The notes below the pieces were generated by a model. It ran no database searches. It had not been told where the DNA came from and was given only the letters and a program-made list of their open reading frames with translations. Made by a program: the position numbers and the translations under genes. DNA of 64,000 nt from JAHIJO01 sp964486075 (GTDB lineage Bacteria > Verrucomicrobiota > Kiritimatiellia > JAAZAB01): the NCBI GenBank assembly GCA_964486075.1, contig CAZALU010000004.1, positions 9,687 through 73,686 of the forward strand. The letters run 5' to 3'. Of this stretch, positions 44,749 through 53,515 are shown piece after piece. Within the stretch, counting starts at the first letter, position 1. Each line of letters opens with the position of its first letter.

Positions 44749-45918
44749 CTATCCGTAATATTTCCGGATCCACGAATTGAGCAGGTCTTCCTCAACCTTG
44801 ATGATCGCCATTTCGCGCTCGGCGTTTTCGACGGAATCGGAGGCATGAGCTGCATTAACCATGACGTCTAACCCGAATTCGCGTCGTACAGAACCTGGTT
44901 GGGCCTTGTTGGGATCGGTAGCCCCGAGCAGTTTCCGTATTTTTTCAATGGCATTATCGCCGCCGTATATCATGGCCAGGCACTTATGAAGTCCATCCTT
45001 GCAGCGGTCCTGCGGGACGCAATTGGGCGGGTAATAACCGGTCATAAACTTTACAATCTGGTTGAACTGTTCGTCGCCCAGTAGAGGCCCTAAATGTTCA
45101 GTGAGCACGGTCTTGACCCTGGCGGGGATTTCCATTCTGAACTCCGCTTCCAGCGCCTTGGTGGCGCGCTCGGCGATCTGATGCTTCATCTTTTCGCGCA
45201 GCACATTGCGCACCGGCCCGTAAAACTCTTCTGCCTGGATCACACTCATGCGGTGCACCTTGGCCGCCAGGATACGCAACCCGGAACGTGAGAGCAAATC
45301 GATGATATTCCCCGGCCGGGCCGTCGGAAATCGGAAATTGTCCGGCTTGATGATCACCAGAGTTTTCTGCCAGCCCGGCTTCTGCATGTTGATGTCCACG
45401 GTGGATTTGAGCAGTCCTCCATCCGTCAGGGAATAACTGCTCCAAAGCTTGAGCGCGGCAGCGTTCTCTTCCCGGTCGGGTCCGATCAATACCGCCGGCT
45501 CGAAATATTGCACCTTGCCTTCTTCATCGACCACATAATCGCCAAAAGTGTCCCGGATTGTTTCCCCACCGCCCGTGATCACCGGCCCGGCCACCTCAGA
45601 CACCTTGGCCACAGCATCCTCCCCCTCCAAAAGGATCATCATCACCCGCCGTGGCAGGCCGGTTGCATTGTCCGGCGCATAGGATTTTTCAACATAATCC
45701 GCCAGCAGGTTGTTGACTTTTTGGTCCTGGTTGGTGTTCTGGCGGATCAGGCCCGCATATTCCTCCACCAGCTTCCGGCTGGGGGCAAACATACGCGTCG
45801 CCACCAGATCCAATCCCGTGCGGCTCATGAAACGGCCGATTACTCCGCCGGTTCTGGACTTGGCAATTGTGTGCGGATTGATTAAAACAAAGGCCAATTC
45901 GTTCTTTAGGTCAGTCAT
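44749..45918 (-). CDS. Two-domain nucleoside-diphosphate-kinase-like protein
   Basis: 389 residues made of two NDK-fold halves. The second half (about 185-389) keeps the family pattern: TLVIIKPDNFRFP (NDK start), EEFYGP, LGATDPNKAQPGSVRREFG and NAAHASDSVENAEREM, in which His358 corresponds to the phospho-accepting His of NxxHGSDS. The first half (about 1-180) starts similarly (AFVLINPHTIAKSRTGG) but has lost the HGSDS motif, so it is probably regulatory or structural. NDK makes NTPs from NDPs at the cost of ATP; ordinary NDK is about 140 residues. The stop lies 26 bp from tRNA-Leu on the opposite strand. The start is ATG 45918. Confidence 0.85.
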   Translation of the reverse strand: MTDLKNELAFVLINPHTIAKSRTGGVIGRFMSRTGLDLVATRMFAPSRKLVEEYAGLIRQNTNQDQKVNNLLADYVEKSYAPDNATGLPRRVMMILLEGEDAVAKVSEVAGPVITGGGETIRDTFGDYVVDEEGKVQYFEPAVLIGPDREENAAALKLWSSYSLTDGGLLKSTVDINMQKPGWQKTLVIIKPDNFRFPTARPGNIIDLLSRSGLRILAAKVHRMSVIQAEEFYGPVRNVLREKMKHQIAERATKALEAEFRMEIPARVKTVLTEHLGPLLGDEQFNQIVKFMTGYYPPNCVPQDRCKDGLHKCLAMIYGGDNAIEKIRKLLGATDPNKAQPGSVRREFGLDVMVNAAHASDSVENAEREMAIIKVEEDLLNSWIRKYYG

Positions 45919-46075
45919 AGTAATGCCTCTTTATAACTTTTTGCTTATAAGAATACGTAAAAACTAGCTTGTTATGCAAGCAAAAAACAGCATAAGCTTT
46001 ACCTTGCGCAAAGACGCAGAGTCGCAATGAGTTGGAAAACCCAGAAGATATGATTGTTTTCAAGAATATACCTTA

Positions 46076-47479
46076 ATGGCCTCTCCCATCCCCATCCATG
46101 CCGTCCGCAAACAAGCTGAGCTATGCCTTGGCTTGCTGTGCGACCTGGAATCGGCGGTGGCCCGAGGTCGGCCGCTGGATCAGCTGCTGGCCCAATACTA
46201 CCGCCGACACAGGGAATTCGGCTCGCGTGACCGGCGTTTTTTTTCGGCTCTGGCCTTTGCCTGGTTCCGTTGGCGGGGTTGGCTGAGCACGCCTTCGCAA
46301 CCCAACGCCTTGGATGGCGTTGTGGCTTGGCTCCTTGACGCCCCGGACCTGCACCCGGCCGTTGAATTGCTGGCTGGCCAATTGCCGCCTGCCCCCTTTC
46401 CCTGGCAAGCGCTGGGCAGCATGGCGCTGCCCGACAAGGCACACATCCTCGGTCAATGGCAACAACGCCCGCCGCTGAAATTAGACGCCCTGGTGCCCGG
46501 CTGGTTCGCCGACGCGCTGTACTATCCGGACGGTGTCATCCGGTCCGACCATCTTCATCTTTGCCTGCAGTCATTCCAGGTCCGCCCGTCAACCTGGCTT
46601 AGAATCCGAGCCGGACGCGAGCCTGAAATCATTGCGCGATTGAACCAAGAAATTACCACCCAAAAAACGGGCCGGACTGTAGCCGACTTCGCTGAAGTTG
46701 GTCTTCATTTTCCGAACCGCGATCACCGATCGCGGCTACAATATAATTTCCTGCCAGATCAAGCCTGCCCTGCCACGACCCATCCCCGCCTGCCGCAGGC
46801 GGTTTGCATACCAACAGGCTGCAACTTGGAAACACTTCAACAAACACCGCACATCGAGATCCAAGACCTGGCATCGCAATGCGTCGGACTGGTCTGCGCG
46901 CCCGATCCCGGCGAGAGCTGGTGGGATGCCTGTGCGGGATCCGGCGGAAAGAGCTTTCACCTGGCCGACCTGATGAACGGTCAAGGCTCAATCCTGGCCA
47001 CCGATATCCGTGAGCATAGCCTTCGGGAATGCCGGCGACGGATGCTGCGAAATCATGCCAAAAGGATCAGCCTCAGAGCCTGGGATGGCGCCGCCGGCAC
47101 GGCGCCGGATTGCCAGTTTGATGGAGTATTGCTGGATGCACCCTGTTCCGGGCTTGGCACCTGGCATCGGAATCCCGACGCTCGCTGGCGCACGCCGCCG
47201 GAAACCGTGGCCCGCCAGGCCGCACTTCAATCAAGCCTATTGCGGATCTGCGCGGGAAAAGTCCGGTCTGGCGGGCGGCTGGTGTATTCCGTCTGCACCC
47301 TCGCCGACGCCGAGACATCCGGTGTAATTGAAGGCTTCCTGGCAGAGCATAGAGATTTTCGGATAGATTCACCGGCGCATCCGCTAACGGGAGAATCCAC
47401 CCAAGGCCCGATCTGGATCTGGCCCTGGCAGGGCAACTGCAACGGCATGTTCATCGCCGTCATGCTGAAGAAAGTGTAA
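46076..47479 (+). CDS. rsmB: 16S rRNA (cytosine-C5) methyltransferase RsmB/NOL1/Sun family
   Basis: 467 residues. N-terminal NusB-like helical domain (about 1-135, RRHREFGSRDRRFFSALAF), then the PUA/ferredoxin-like part, then the Rossmann domain: DACAGSGGKSFHLAD (SAM site), TDIREHSL, DGVLLDAPCSGLGTW with the PC catalytic-release Cys, and VYSVCTL with the nucleophile Cys. About 40-45 residues between the N-part and IPTGCNLETL (about 198-243) have no family counterpart and are encoded by dispersed hairpin repeats in frame. Outside that insert the length and order are normal, so the protein is probably functional. Note the insert lies before the SAM domain. Confidence 0.9.
   Translation: MASPIPIHAVRKQAELCLGLLCDLESAVARGRPLDQLLAQYYRRHREFGSRDRRFFSALAFAWFRWRGWLSTPSQPNALDGVVAWLLDAPDLHPAVELLAGQLPPAPFPWQALGSMALPDKAHILGQWQQRPPLKLDALVPGWFADALYYPDGVIRSDHLHLCLQSFQVRPSTWLRIRAGREPEIIARLNQEITTQKTGRTVADFAEVGLHFPNRDHRSRLQYNFLPDQACPATTHPRLPQAVCIPTGCNLETLQQTPHIEIQDLASQCVGLVCAPDPGESWWDACAGSGGKSFHLADLMNGQGSILATDIREHSLRECRRRMLRNHAKRISLRAWDGAAGTAPDCQFDGVLLDAPCSGLGTWHRNPDARWRTPPETVARQAALQSSLLRICAGKVRSGGRLVYSVCTLADAETSGVIEGFLAEHRDFRIDSPAHPLTGESTQGPIWIWPWQGNCNGMFIAVMLKKV
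46677..46703. repeat. Dispersed hairpin repeat, family D, inside rsmB
   Basis: ACTGTAGCCGACTTCGCTGAAGTTGGT, with a CCGACTTC/GAAGTTGG stem. It is read in frame as part of the rsmB insert. Confidence 0.65.
46714..46747. repeat. Dispersed hairpin repeat, family C, inside rsmB
   Basis: GAACCGCGATCACCGATCGCGGCTACAATATAA, with a CCGCGATC/GATCGCGG stem. It is the inverted counterpart of 32848-32877. Confidence 0.65.
46786..46802. repeat. Short GC hairpin inside rsmB
   Basis: CCGCCTGCCGCAGGCGG, a 7-bp stem. It forms the right end of the repeat-derived insert. Confidence 0.5.
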
Positions 47480-47527
47480 TTGACCACAGGCTGCAAAACA
47501 AAACTCCTGACGGTCTGTTCCGAAGAT

Positions 47528-48136
47528 TCATTCCAGCCACTGGACCAGATTCGAAGTCGGCAGCCTATCCGTACACGGGACATCGTCGGGCAGGACAGGT
47601 GCCCCGGCGGGCGGACCGGACTGGTCCGGCTCAACTCGCGGCCAACCGACAGTGAAGACGATGGCGGGCTTGATGGAAGCCGGCCAGCCGACCAATTTCC
47701 GGATCACGCCGGGCCGGATCCATCCGATCCAGCAGGTGCCCAGCCCCAGCTCTGTCGCCTGGAGCACGAGGTGTTCCCCGGCAATGCCCAGGTCGATCAA
47801 CGGGTAATCCACGCCTGAGAACAAGGGCGCAAGCCGGTGCGTGACGACCGCCCGGCGCAGCCCCATCACGATCAAAACCGGCGCTTCCGCCACCCATCCG
47901 GCCGCTAGCCCTGGCAACAGACCCCGTGACGCGATCACCGCCCGGGTTTCACTCCGAGTGACAACTACAAAGCGCCACGGCTGGCGGTTGCAGGCGGATG
48001 GCGCCCGGCGGGCAGCCTCCAGCATGCTTTCCAAGCGCTCCCGCGGCACAGGGTCCGGTCGATAGGCCCGACAACTCCGCCGGGCATGAATCAAAGCCGC
48101 CAATGAAAACTGTTGGTTCCGGGATTGATCAGCCAT
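47528..48136 (-). CDS. Nitroreductase-family FMN oxidoreductase
   Basis: 202 residues. The N-terminal FMN-binding ARRSCRAYRPDPV (about 18-30), APSACNRQPWRF (about 45-56) and the C-terminal ELGLGTCWIGWI are the family's signature segments. These enzymes reduce quinones, nitro compounds or related substrates with NAD(P)H. It is convergent with rsmB; their stops are about 48 bp apart. The physiological substrate is unknown. Confidence 0.88.
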   Translation of the reverse strand: MADQSRNQQFSLAALIHARRSCRAYRPDPVPRERLESMLEAARRAPSACNRQPWRFVVVTRSETRAVIASRGLLPGLAAGWVAEAPVLIVMGLRRAVVTHRLAPLFSGVDYPLIDLGIAGEHLVLQATELGLGTCWIGWIRPGVIRKLVGWPASIKPAIVFTVGWPRVEPDQSGPPAGAPVLPDDVPCTDRLPTSNLVQWLE

Positions 48137-48752
48137 GATATTTCTAAAAACCTTCCAACTTGATGCAACAGGATCACAAACGTGGTTGCCCCGTTTTGTG
48201 GTGGTACCCTCGCCACAATCACAGCCCCGCAGGGGTGCATTATTCGTCAGTTACTGAATGATTCAGGCTAAGTCCTTGTGTTATCGTCTTGAAAAAAAGC
48301 CTTGCTGTCTCCACCGCTTCACCACGCCCGGGCGCAAGTCAGTTCCGTAGGGATTATGCTATAGCACTTCAGGTAAATAACGCAACAAGAACGGCGTTCT
48401 AAATTAAACCTAACATAGGAACCCACCCCTGGCCCCTCCAAGGAGGGGAGCTGATTGGTTTGCAGCATCTTTTCCCCTCCTTGGAGGGGCCAGGGGTGGG
48501 TATCTTGATCTCATGAATTTAATTCCCTGAACATCTATAGTACCTTTACGGCAAAGTCGCTTTCGAATAAATCCCCTACGGAGCTGCCCCGCTCCCCGCG
48601 CCCGGTTGTGTCCAGATTGTTATTGCAAATCTAATCTGAAATTCTATAATATCTGTTCAAGAATAAAAAGCCAGTTCAAGCTGAACTGGAATTAAAGACA
48701 GCCGGGCTACAAACCCCGTCGAAAAACAAAACAGGAAAGGAAGAACAACGCC
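48137..48752. other. Intergenic region with a long perfect inverted repeat
   Basis: About 615 bp, no gene. It contains the 29-bp-arm inverted repeat at 48421-48501, a CCCCGCAGGGG hairpin near 48223-48237, and a small perfect hairpin (CCAGTTCA-AGC-TGAACTGG) at 48671-48689. Both flanking genes point away from it. Confidence 0.5.
48421..48501. repeat. Perfect 29-bp inverted repeat with a 23-nt loop
   Basis: The left arm starts ACCCACCCCTGGCCCCTCC and the right arm is its exact reverse complement, ending in GGGGCCAGGGGTGGGT. Each arm also carries a CCCCTCC-TT-GGAGGGG-type palindrome inside it. No transposase frame is between the arms. Confidence 0.85.
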
Positions 48753-49049
48753 ATGAAAAAAGCCATGCGCACCGCCAAAACAGTTCCCTCCAAGCGAGTG
48801 GTATTTGAGGTCACGGCCACCCCGAAAAGTGAAGTCTTCCTGGCTGGCACATTCAACAATTGGGACCCCAAACGAAACCAGATGAAAGACACCCGGGGCA
48901 CCGGCCATTATTCCACTTCCATAGTGGTGGCCAAGGGCGAACATGAATACAAGTTCGTGATCAATGGGAGCTGGGTGATTGATCCAGAATGTCAAAATCG
49001 GGTGCGCAATTCGCTGGGCACTTTGAACAGCACCATCAAGGTGGGGTAA
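48753..49049 (+). CDS. Stand-alone CBM48 (AMPK-type glycogen-binding) protein
   Basis: 98 residues, of which about 80 are the carbohydrate-binding module: VVFEVTATPKSEVFLAGTFNNWDP and the EYKFVINGSWVIDPECQNR strand pair with its glucan-binding Trp residues. No other domain. CBM48 modules bind glycogen or starch; as a free protein it may target or regulate glycogen enzymes. GGAAAGGAAG precedes ATG 48753. The branching enzyme gene follows after about 180 bp on the same strand, which supports a glycogen role. Confidence 0.85.
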   Translation: MKKAMRTAKTVPSKRVVFEVTATPKSEVFLAGTFNNWDPKRNQMKDTRGTGHYSTSIVVAKGEHEYKFVINGSWVIDPECQNRVRNSLGTLNSTIKVG

Positions 49050-49230
49050 ATCTGGCGCGATTTAGGGCCGACATCTTGGATTTTTTGCCCACCCGCTTTT
49101 TTATGATGGCATCAGAGTCAGCTTGCGGCTCCGTGCGATGCCGTCCTCCAGAAGACGGATCCGCTTGACACTGATGCACTAACCTGCGTTGAGTTTTAAT
49201 TTGATCATTGTCGCCCTGCCCGTCACATTA

Positions 49231-51297
49231 ATGGCATTCATGAAACCCGGCGCACAGCATTCCAGACAACAGGGCTCCACAACGGGCTCGACCCCCAACC
49301 TGCTGAAGTTGCTGCATGATGATCCGTATCTGGCGCCACATGCCGCCCAGATATTCGAGCGCATAGCCCGCTGGCAAGCTGAGGAACAACGCCTGACCGG
49401 CGGGACAATGAGTCTGGCGGATTTCGCCTCCGGCCACGAATATTTCGGACTGCGCCGAGTCGGCCAGGAGTGGATTCTGAGGGAATGGGCGCCAAACGCC
49501 ACAGGCCTTAGCCTGATCGGCACATTCACGGACTGGAAGGAACAACCAGCCTTTGCGTTTCAGCCCCTCGGACGGGATGGCATCTGGGAATTACGGTGTC
49601 CGGCTGGTGTCATAAACCATGGGGATATCTACCGGCTCCACGTCCGCTGGAATGGCGGCGAAGGTGATCGCTTGCCCGCCTATGTCCGGCGGGTGGTGCA
49701 GGATAACACCACCAAAATATTCAACGCCCAGGTCTGGGCGCCGCCGGAAACCTACGCCTGGAAGCAGCCCGCTTACCGGCGTCCGTCCGACGCGCCCCTG
49801 ATCTACGAAGCCCATGTCGGCATGGCACAAGAGCAAGGCAAGGTCGGAAGCTACCGCGAATTCACCGCCAACATCCTGCCACGTATCGCGGAGGCCGGCT
49901 ACAACACGATTCAGGTCATGGCCATTCAGGAACACCCGTATTATGGATCGTTCGGATACCATGTGACCAATTTCTTCGCCGCCTCCTCGCGCTTCGGTAC
50001 GCCGGAAGAATTCAAGGAGCTGGTTGACACGGCCCATGCCCGGGGTCTGGCCGTGATCATCGATCTGATCCATTCCCACTCCGCCCGGAATGAAGTTGAA
50101 GGCTTGAGCCGCTTCGATGGCACGCTCTACCAGTATTTTCATGACGGACCGCGCGGAATCCATACGCTATGGGATTCACGCTGTTTCGATTACGGCAGGA
50201 TCCAGGTCCTGCACTATCTGCTATCCAACTGCCGCTTCTGGCTCGACGAATACCATCTCGACGGTTTCCGCTTCGACGGCGTCACCAGCATGCTCTATAC
50301 CCACCACGGATTGAGCAAGTCCTTCACTTCATACAACGATTACTTCAACTCCGACGTGGATGAGCAGGCCGTGGCCTATCTGGCCCTGGCAAACAAGGTC
50401 ATCCATGAGGTCCGGCCCGACGCCATAACGGTGGCGGAGGATGTCAGCGGCATGCCCGGCTTGGCAGCGTCCCTGGAGGCCGGCGGCATAGGCTTCGACT
50501 ATCGCCTCGCCATGGGCGTGCCGGACAACTGGATCAAGCTCATCAAGGAAGTGCCGGACGAGCGCTGGCCAATGAATGGAATCTGGCACGAGTTGACCAA
50601 CAAGCGCAGCGACGAGAAAACGGTGAGCTATGCCGAATCGCACGACCAGGCCCTGGTCGGCGACCAGACCCTTATTTTTCGGCTGATTGAGCGGGATATG
50701 TATCAACACATGTCGCCGGCAACACGCAATTTAAAGGTGGACCGCGGCTTGGCCCTGCACAAGATGATCCGGCTCGTGACGCTGGGCACGGCCGGCAATG
50801 CCTACCTCAACTTCATGGGCAACGAATTCGGCCATCCGGAATGGATTGATTTTCCCCGCGAAGGCAACGGCTGGTCTTACCACTACGCCCGGCGCCAATG
50901 GCATCTGCGGGACGACCCCAACCTGCTCTATCACTGTCTGGCCGATTTTGACAGGGCCATGCTGGCGCTGGCGCGCTTAACCAAGCTCCTGGACCACCCC
51001 GCGCCGCTCCTGCGGGTCGTGCATTGCGACAACCTGATCCTGGGATTCGAACGGGCCGGCCTGCTGTTTTTATTCAATTTCCATCCAACCCGTTCCTATC
51101 CGGATTACGGCGTGGAAACGATGCCGGGAGCCTACAACCTGATCCTCAACACTGACGCTCCCCGCTTCGGCGGGCATGGATTGCTGGTCGATGACCAGAT
51201 TTATATTTCACAACCCGAAAACGACGCGCCCGCTGCGCGCCACTGGGTCAAGGTCTATCTGCCAAGCCGCACGGCGCTGGTTCTCCGCAAGGAGTAA
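49231..51297 (+). CDS. glgB: 1,4-alpha-glucan branching enzyme (eukaryote-like GH13_8)
   Basis: About 688 residues from ATG 49231; the open frame starts at TTG 49189, and ATG 49240 is also possible. An N-terminal CBM48-like segment (about 50-165) is followed by the GH13 barrel: YEAHVGMAQ, VIIDLIHSHSARN (region I), DGFRFDGVTSM with nucleophile Asp349, AEDVSGMPG with acid/base Glu403, and YAESHDQALVGD with transition-state Asp472. MNFMGNEFGHPEWIDFP is the branching-enzyme signature. The sequence resembles the plant/animal GBE1 type rather than E. coli GlgB, the class known in several PVC bacteria. It makes alpha-1,6 branches in glycogen. It follows the CBM48 gene. Confidence 0.94.
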   Translation: MAFMKPGAQHSRQQGSTTGSTPNLLKLLHDDPYLAPHAAQIFERIARWQAEEQRLTGGTMSLADFASGHEYFGLRRVGQEWILREWAPNATGLSLIGTFTDWKEQPAFAFQPLGRDGIWELRCPAGVINHGDIYRLHVRWNGGEGDRLPAYVRRVVQDNTTKIFNAQVWAPPETYAWKQPAYRRPSDAPLIYEAHVGMAQEQGKVGSYREFTANILPRIAEAGYNTIQVMAIQEHPYYGSFGYHVTNFFAASSRFGTPEEFKELVDTAHARGLAVIIDLIHSHSARNEVEGLSRFDGTLYQYFHDGPRGIHTLWDSRCFDYGRIQVLHYLLSNCRFWLDEYHLDGFRFDGVTSMLYTHHGLSKSFTSYNDYFNSDVDEQAVAYLALANKVIHEVRPDAITVAEDVSGMPGLAASLEAGGIGFDYRLAMGVPDNWIKLIKEVPDERWPMNGIWHELTNKRSDEKTVSYAESHDQALVGDQTLIFRLIERDMYQHMSPATRNLKVDRGLALHKMIRLVTLGTAGNAYLNFMGNEFGHPEWIDFPREGNGWSYHYARRQWHLRDDPNLLYHCLADFDRAMLALARLTKLLDHPAPLLRVVHCDNLILGFERAGLLFLFNFHPTRSYPDYGVETMPGAYNLILNTDAPRFGGHGLLVDDQIYISQPENDAPAARHWVKVYLPSRTALVLRKE

Positions 51298-51363
51298 TGG
51301 CCTAAAGCTGCCCGACTATTGGCCAACGGCTTCATTCAGAAAAACCAGCATCTGTATTCGTCC

Positions 51364-51453
51364 TTACCGCCCCCGTCCATTGCCGAGATAGAACGTGCCT
51401 TCCGGCACATACGCCATCTCGATCACGCACGATTCGATCTCGAATGAGGGTGA
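51364..51453 (-). pseudogene. Remnant of a formylglycine-generating-enzyme-like gene
   Basis: On the minus strand about 29 codons read as FEIESCVIEMAYVPEGTFYLGNG, which resembles the (M)VYVPxGxFxLGxG motif of the sulfatase-modifying-enzyme domain. A TAA follows at 51364-51366 and an in-frame TAA lies just upstream. The rest of such a gene is not visible. Very tentative. Confidence 0.25.
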
Positions 51454-51501
51454 CGTTTATGGCTGCTGCCTCAGTTCCATTCCGTTCTGGCGTGCCTTAG
51501 C

Positions 51502-53500
51502 CTGAAGTTCCAGCCGTTCCGCGATGATCTTCCCATGTGCATCTTGTTTCCAAGCAACATGATGCAGTTATGAGGACGGCCATTTCCCGTTCCGTTTACT
51601 GGGGACAGCCTCAAGGGGTCATGGCCATTTGACTCCGAGCAGACGAAATGCCTCGCACTGATGTAGGGTTGCCTGTGTGGGCTGCTGGAACCGCGCTGCG
51701 TGCTTGCCTTCTCCGACACGACAGGTGTTGGAACATAGCGTGGCCAGAGAGCTGAGCAGGCCGTTGAAGTGCCGTAGCGGCAGACCATCGTGTGACCGCT
51801 TGCTTGTCTTCTTGGCTTGCGCTCCTTCTGTCGGGATCGCCTTCGCCACAGGATCGCGCGTTGCGCGGGCCTGTGCCAGATTTTCCTCCACGAACAATAA
51901 CGGAGCCAAGGCTTCGCGCATGTGCCACTCAACATAGTAAGCCAACATGCACAGGAACATATGCGCCCGAACGCGTGTGTCGAGATGATGGTAGATGGGG
52001 CGCATACGCAAATCGAGTCCCTTGAGCGTCCGGAACGCTTTTTCAACATCCGCCAGCTGCTTGTAGGCGCGCACGGCGTCCTCGGCGCTCAGGGTCTCAA
52101 CCGGTTCGGGGGTGCGAATGATATAGACGCCATCGAGCGCCTTCTCACGAGCGATGGAGTCTTCCTTGCGCGACCAACTCAGATGATTGTCGGCGATCTT
52201 CAGAGCAAAGTGCTTGGCGACCTTGTAACGATTCACTCCTCGTCCGACCTTCTCACCGATTTGCGCGGCACTCAGCGGCGTGGCGGTGCGTCGCGCCACT
52301 TGGGCGGCCACTTTACCCAACCACGTCTCGGTCATCGCCAACAGTTCGGTGCGCGTACGATCCCGATCCATGGCCAGCAATGGATTGAAACACGCGATAA
52401 GCCGTTCGCCCGGGAAATCGGGGTGCGTAATCTCGGCCAGATTCTTTTGGTCGAAGAGGGGCGTCTCGGTCTGTCCGCGTGACTCGAGCAATTTACGGAT
52501 ATCGCCACTGCGCAAACATGAAATCCACCCGCAGTTCTCCATCACCCGCAGCTTCTCGATCTGCGCCGAGGTCAGCATGCCACGATCACCCACCAGCACA
52601 AAACGGCCTATGCCGAAACGTGTGCGCAACGCAGCGACCTGATCAGGAACCGTGGTCGGATCGCCTGTATTGCCGGGGTAAACGGAAATAGCCACCGGCC
52701 GCCCGCCCTCGTCGGTGAGCAGGCCGTAGGCAATGGCCGGCAGTTTCAAACCGTCACGGTTGTGACACCGCGCTGCCAACGAACAATGCGAACCGTAGTA
52801 AGAACTGCTGGACAGATCGTAGAACACACGGCCGCCGGACTTCAGATGCCGCTGCGCCAACTTCCTTTCAATGAACGACTGACGTTGCCACAACCAGTCC
52901 ATGGCAGCGTAGAGGTCATCCTCGTTGGCATCCTCCACCTCGAAATCAACCGCAAGGGTCGTGTCGGTGAACCGGGCAACCGTGCCCAGCTTGGAATCGG
53001 GCCGCAACACGCGCTGCGCGATCATGGCCAGCACCAAGTCGCGTTCCCGGCACGGCTTTGAAGCGATCAGTTCGGTCATGCCCAGTCGCTCCATCGTGCC
53101 TTTCACGGCACGAACATGTCCGGACGGCAGGGACCGCTCGACGACAAAATAGTCCGTCGCCCCCACCAGGCGTTCGCCCTTGAGCACGGCGCGTAAGGCA
53201 ACCACCGCCGCTGGCGGCAGTGTGGACAGGTTGGCCAATGTCCGCTTGATGGTTTTTCCGCCTTCGCGGTGGTCTTCGCGAAGCAATACGGCCGGCGGAG
53301 AATTACGATTAGGAACGATAGCGATGTACATGGGGTGACTGTATGGCTTCTATGCTTACATAGCAACATAAATATAAAAGTATTTTTATTATTACATGGG
53401 GATAAATGGAACTGAAAACGCGGTGTATTCCGAGATGTAATTTTGCTTCCCTCAACGGGTTGCGAACAAGAAAGGTGAGTCAAAATGGCTGGAACTTCAG
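51502..53500 (-). mobile_element. Complete IS1634-type insertion sequence
   Basis: The 1999-bp element is bounded by perfect 14-bp inverted repeats: CTGAAGTTCCAGCC at 51502-51515 and GGCTGGAACTTCAG at 53487-53500. The same 6 bp, CTTAGC, flanks both ends (51496-51501 and 53501-53506), a target-site duplication. One transposase gene fills most of it. The insertion lies about 10 bp beyond the stop of the UroD-family gene and interrupts nothing recognisable. An exact duplication and intact transposase suggest recent insertion. Confidence 0.9.
51619..53331 (-). CDS. IS1634-family transposase
   Basis: 570 residues, full length for the family. The DDE catalytic core is visible: FYDLSSSSYYG (first Asp), FVLVGDRGMLT (second Asp), and YKQLADVEKAFRTLKGLDLR with the third acidic residue followed by the YREK-like helix. 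The N-terminus MYIAIVPNRNSPP and HLKSGGRVFYDL are typical of IS1634/IS1549 transposases. Start ATG 53331. The neighbouring DNA up to the terminal repeats is non-coding. Confidence 0.9.
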   Translation of the reverse strand: MYIAIVPNRNSPPAVLLREDHREGGKTIKRTLANLSTLPPAAVVALRAVLKGERLVGATDYFVVERSLPSGHVRAVKGTMERLGMTELIASKPCRERDLVLAMIAQRVLRPDSKLGTVARFTDTTLAVDFEVEDANEDDLYAAMDWLWQRQSFIERKLAQRHLKSGGRVFYDLSSSSYYGSHCSLAARCHNRDGLKLPAIAYGLLTDEGGRPVAISVYPGNTGDPTTVPDQVAALRTRFGIGRFVLVGDRGMLTSAQIEKLRVMENCGWISCLRSGDIRKLLESRGQTETPLFDQKNLAEITHPDFPGERLIACFNPLLAMDRDRTRTELLAMTETWLGKVAAQVARRTATPLSAAQIGEKVGRGVNRYKVAKHFALKIADNHLSWSRKEDSIAREKALDGVYIIRTPEPVETLSAEDAVRAYKQLADVEKAFRTLKGLDLRMRPIYHHLDTRVRAHMFLCMLAYYVEWHMREALAPLLFVEENLAQARATRDPVAKAIPTEGAQAKKTSKRSHDGLPLRHFNGLLSSLATLCSNTCRVGEGKHAARFQQPTQATLHQCEAFRLLGVKWP

Positions 53501-53515
53501 CTTAGCCAGCGCCTG

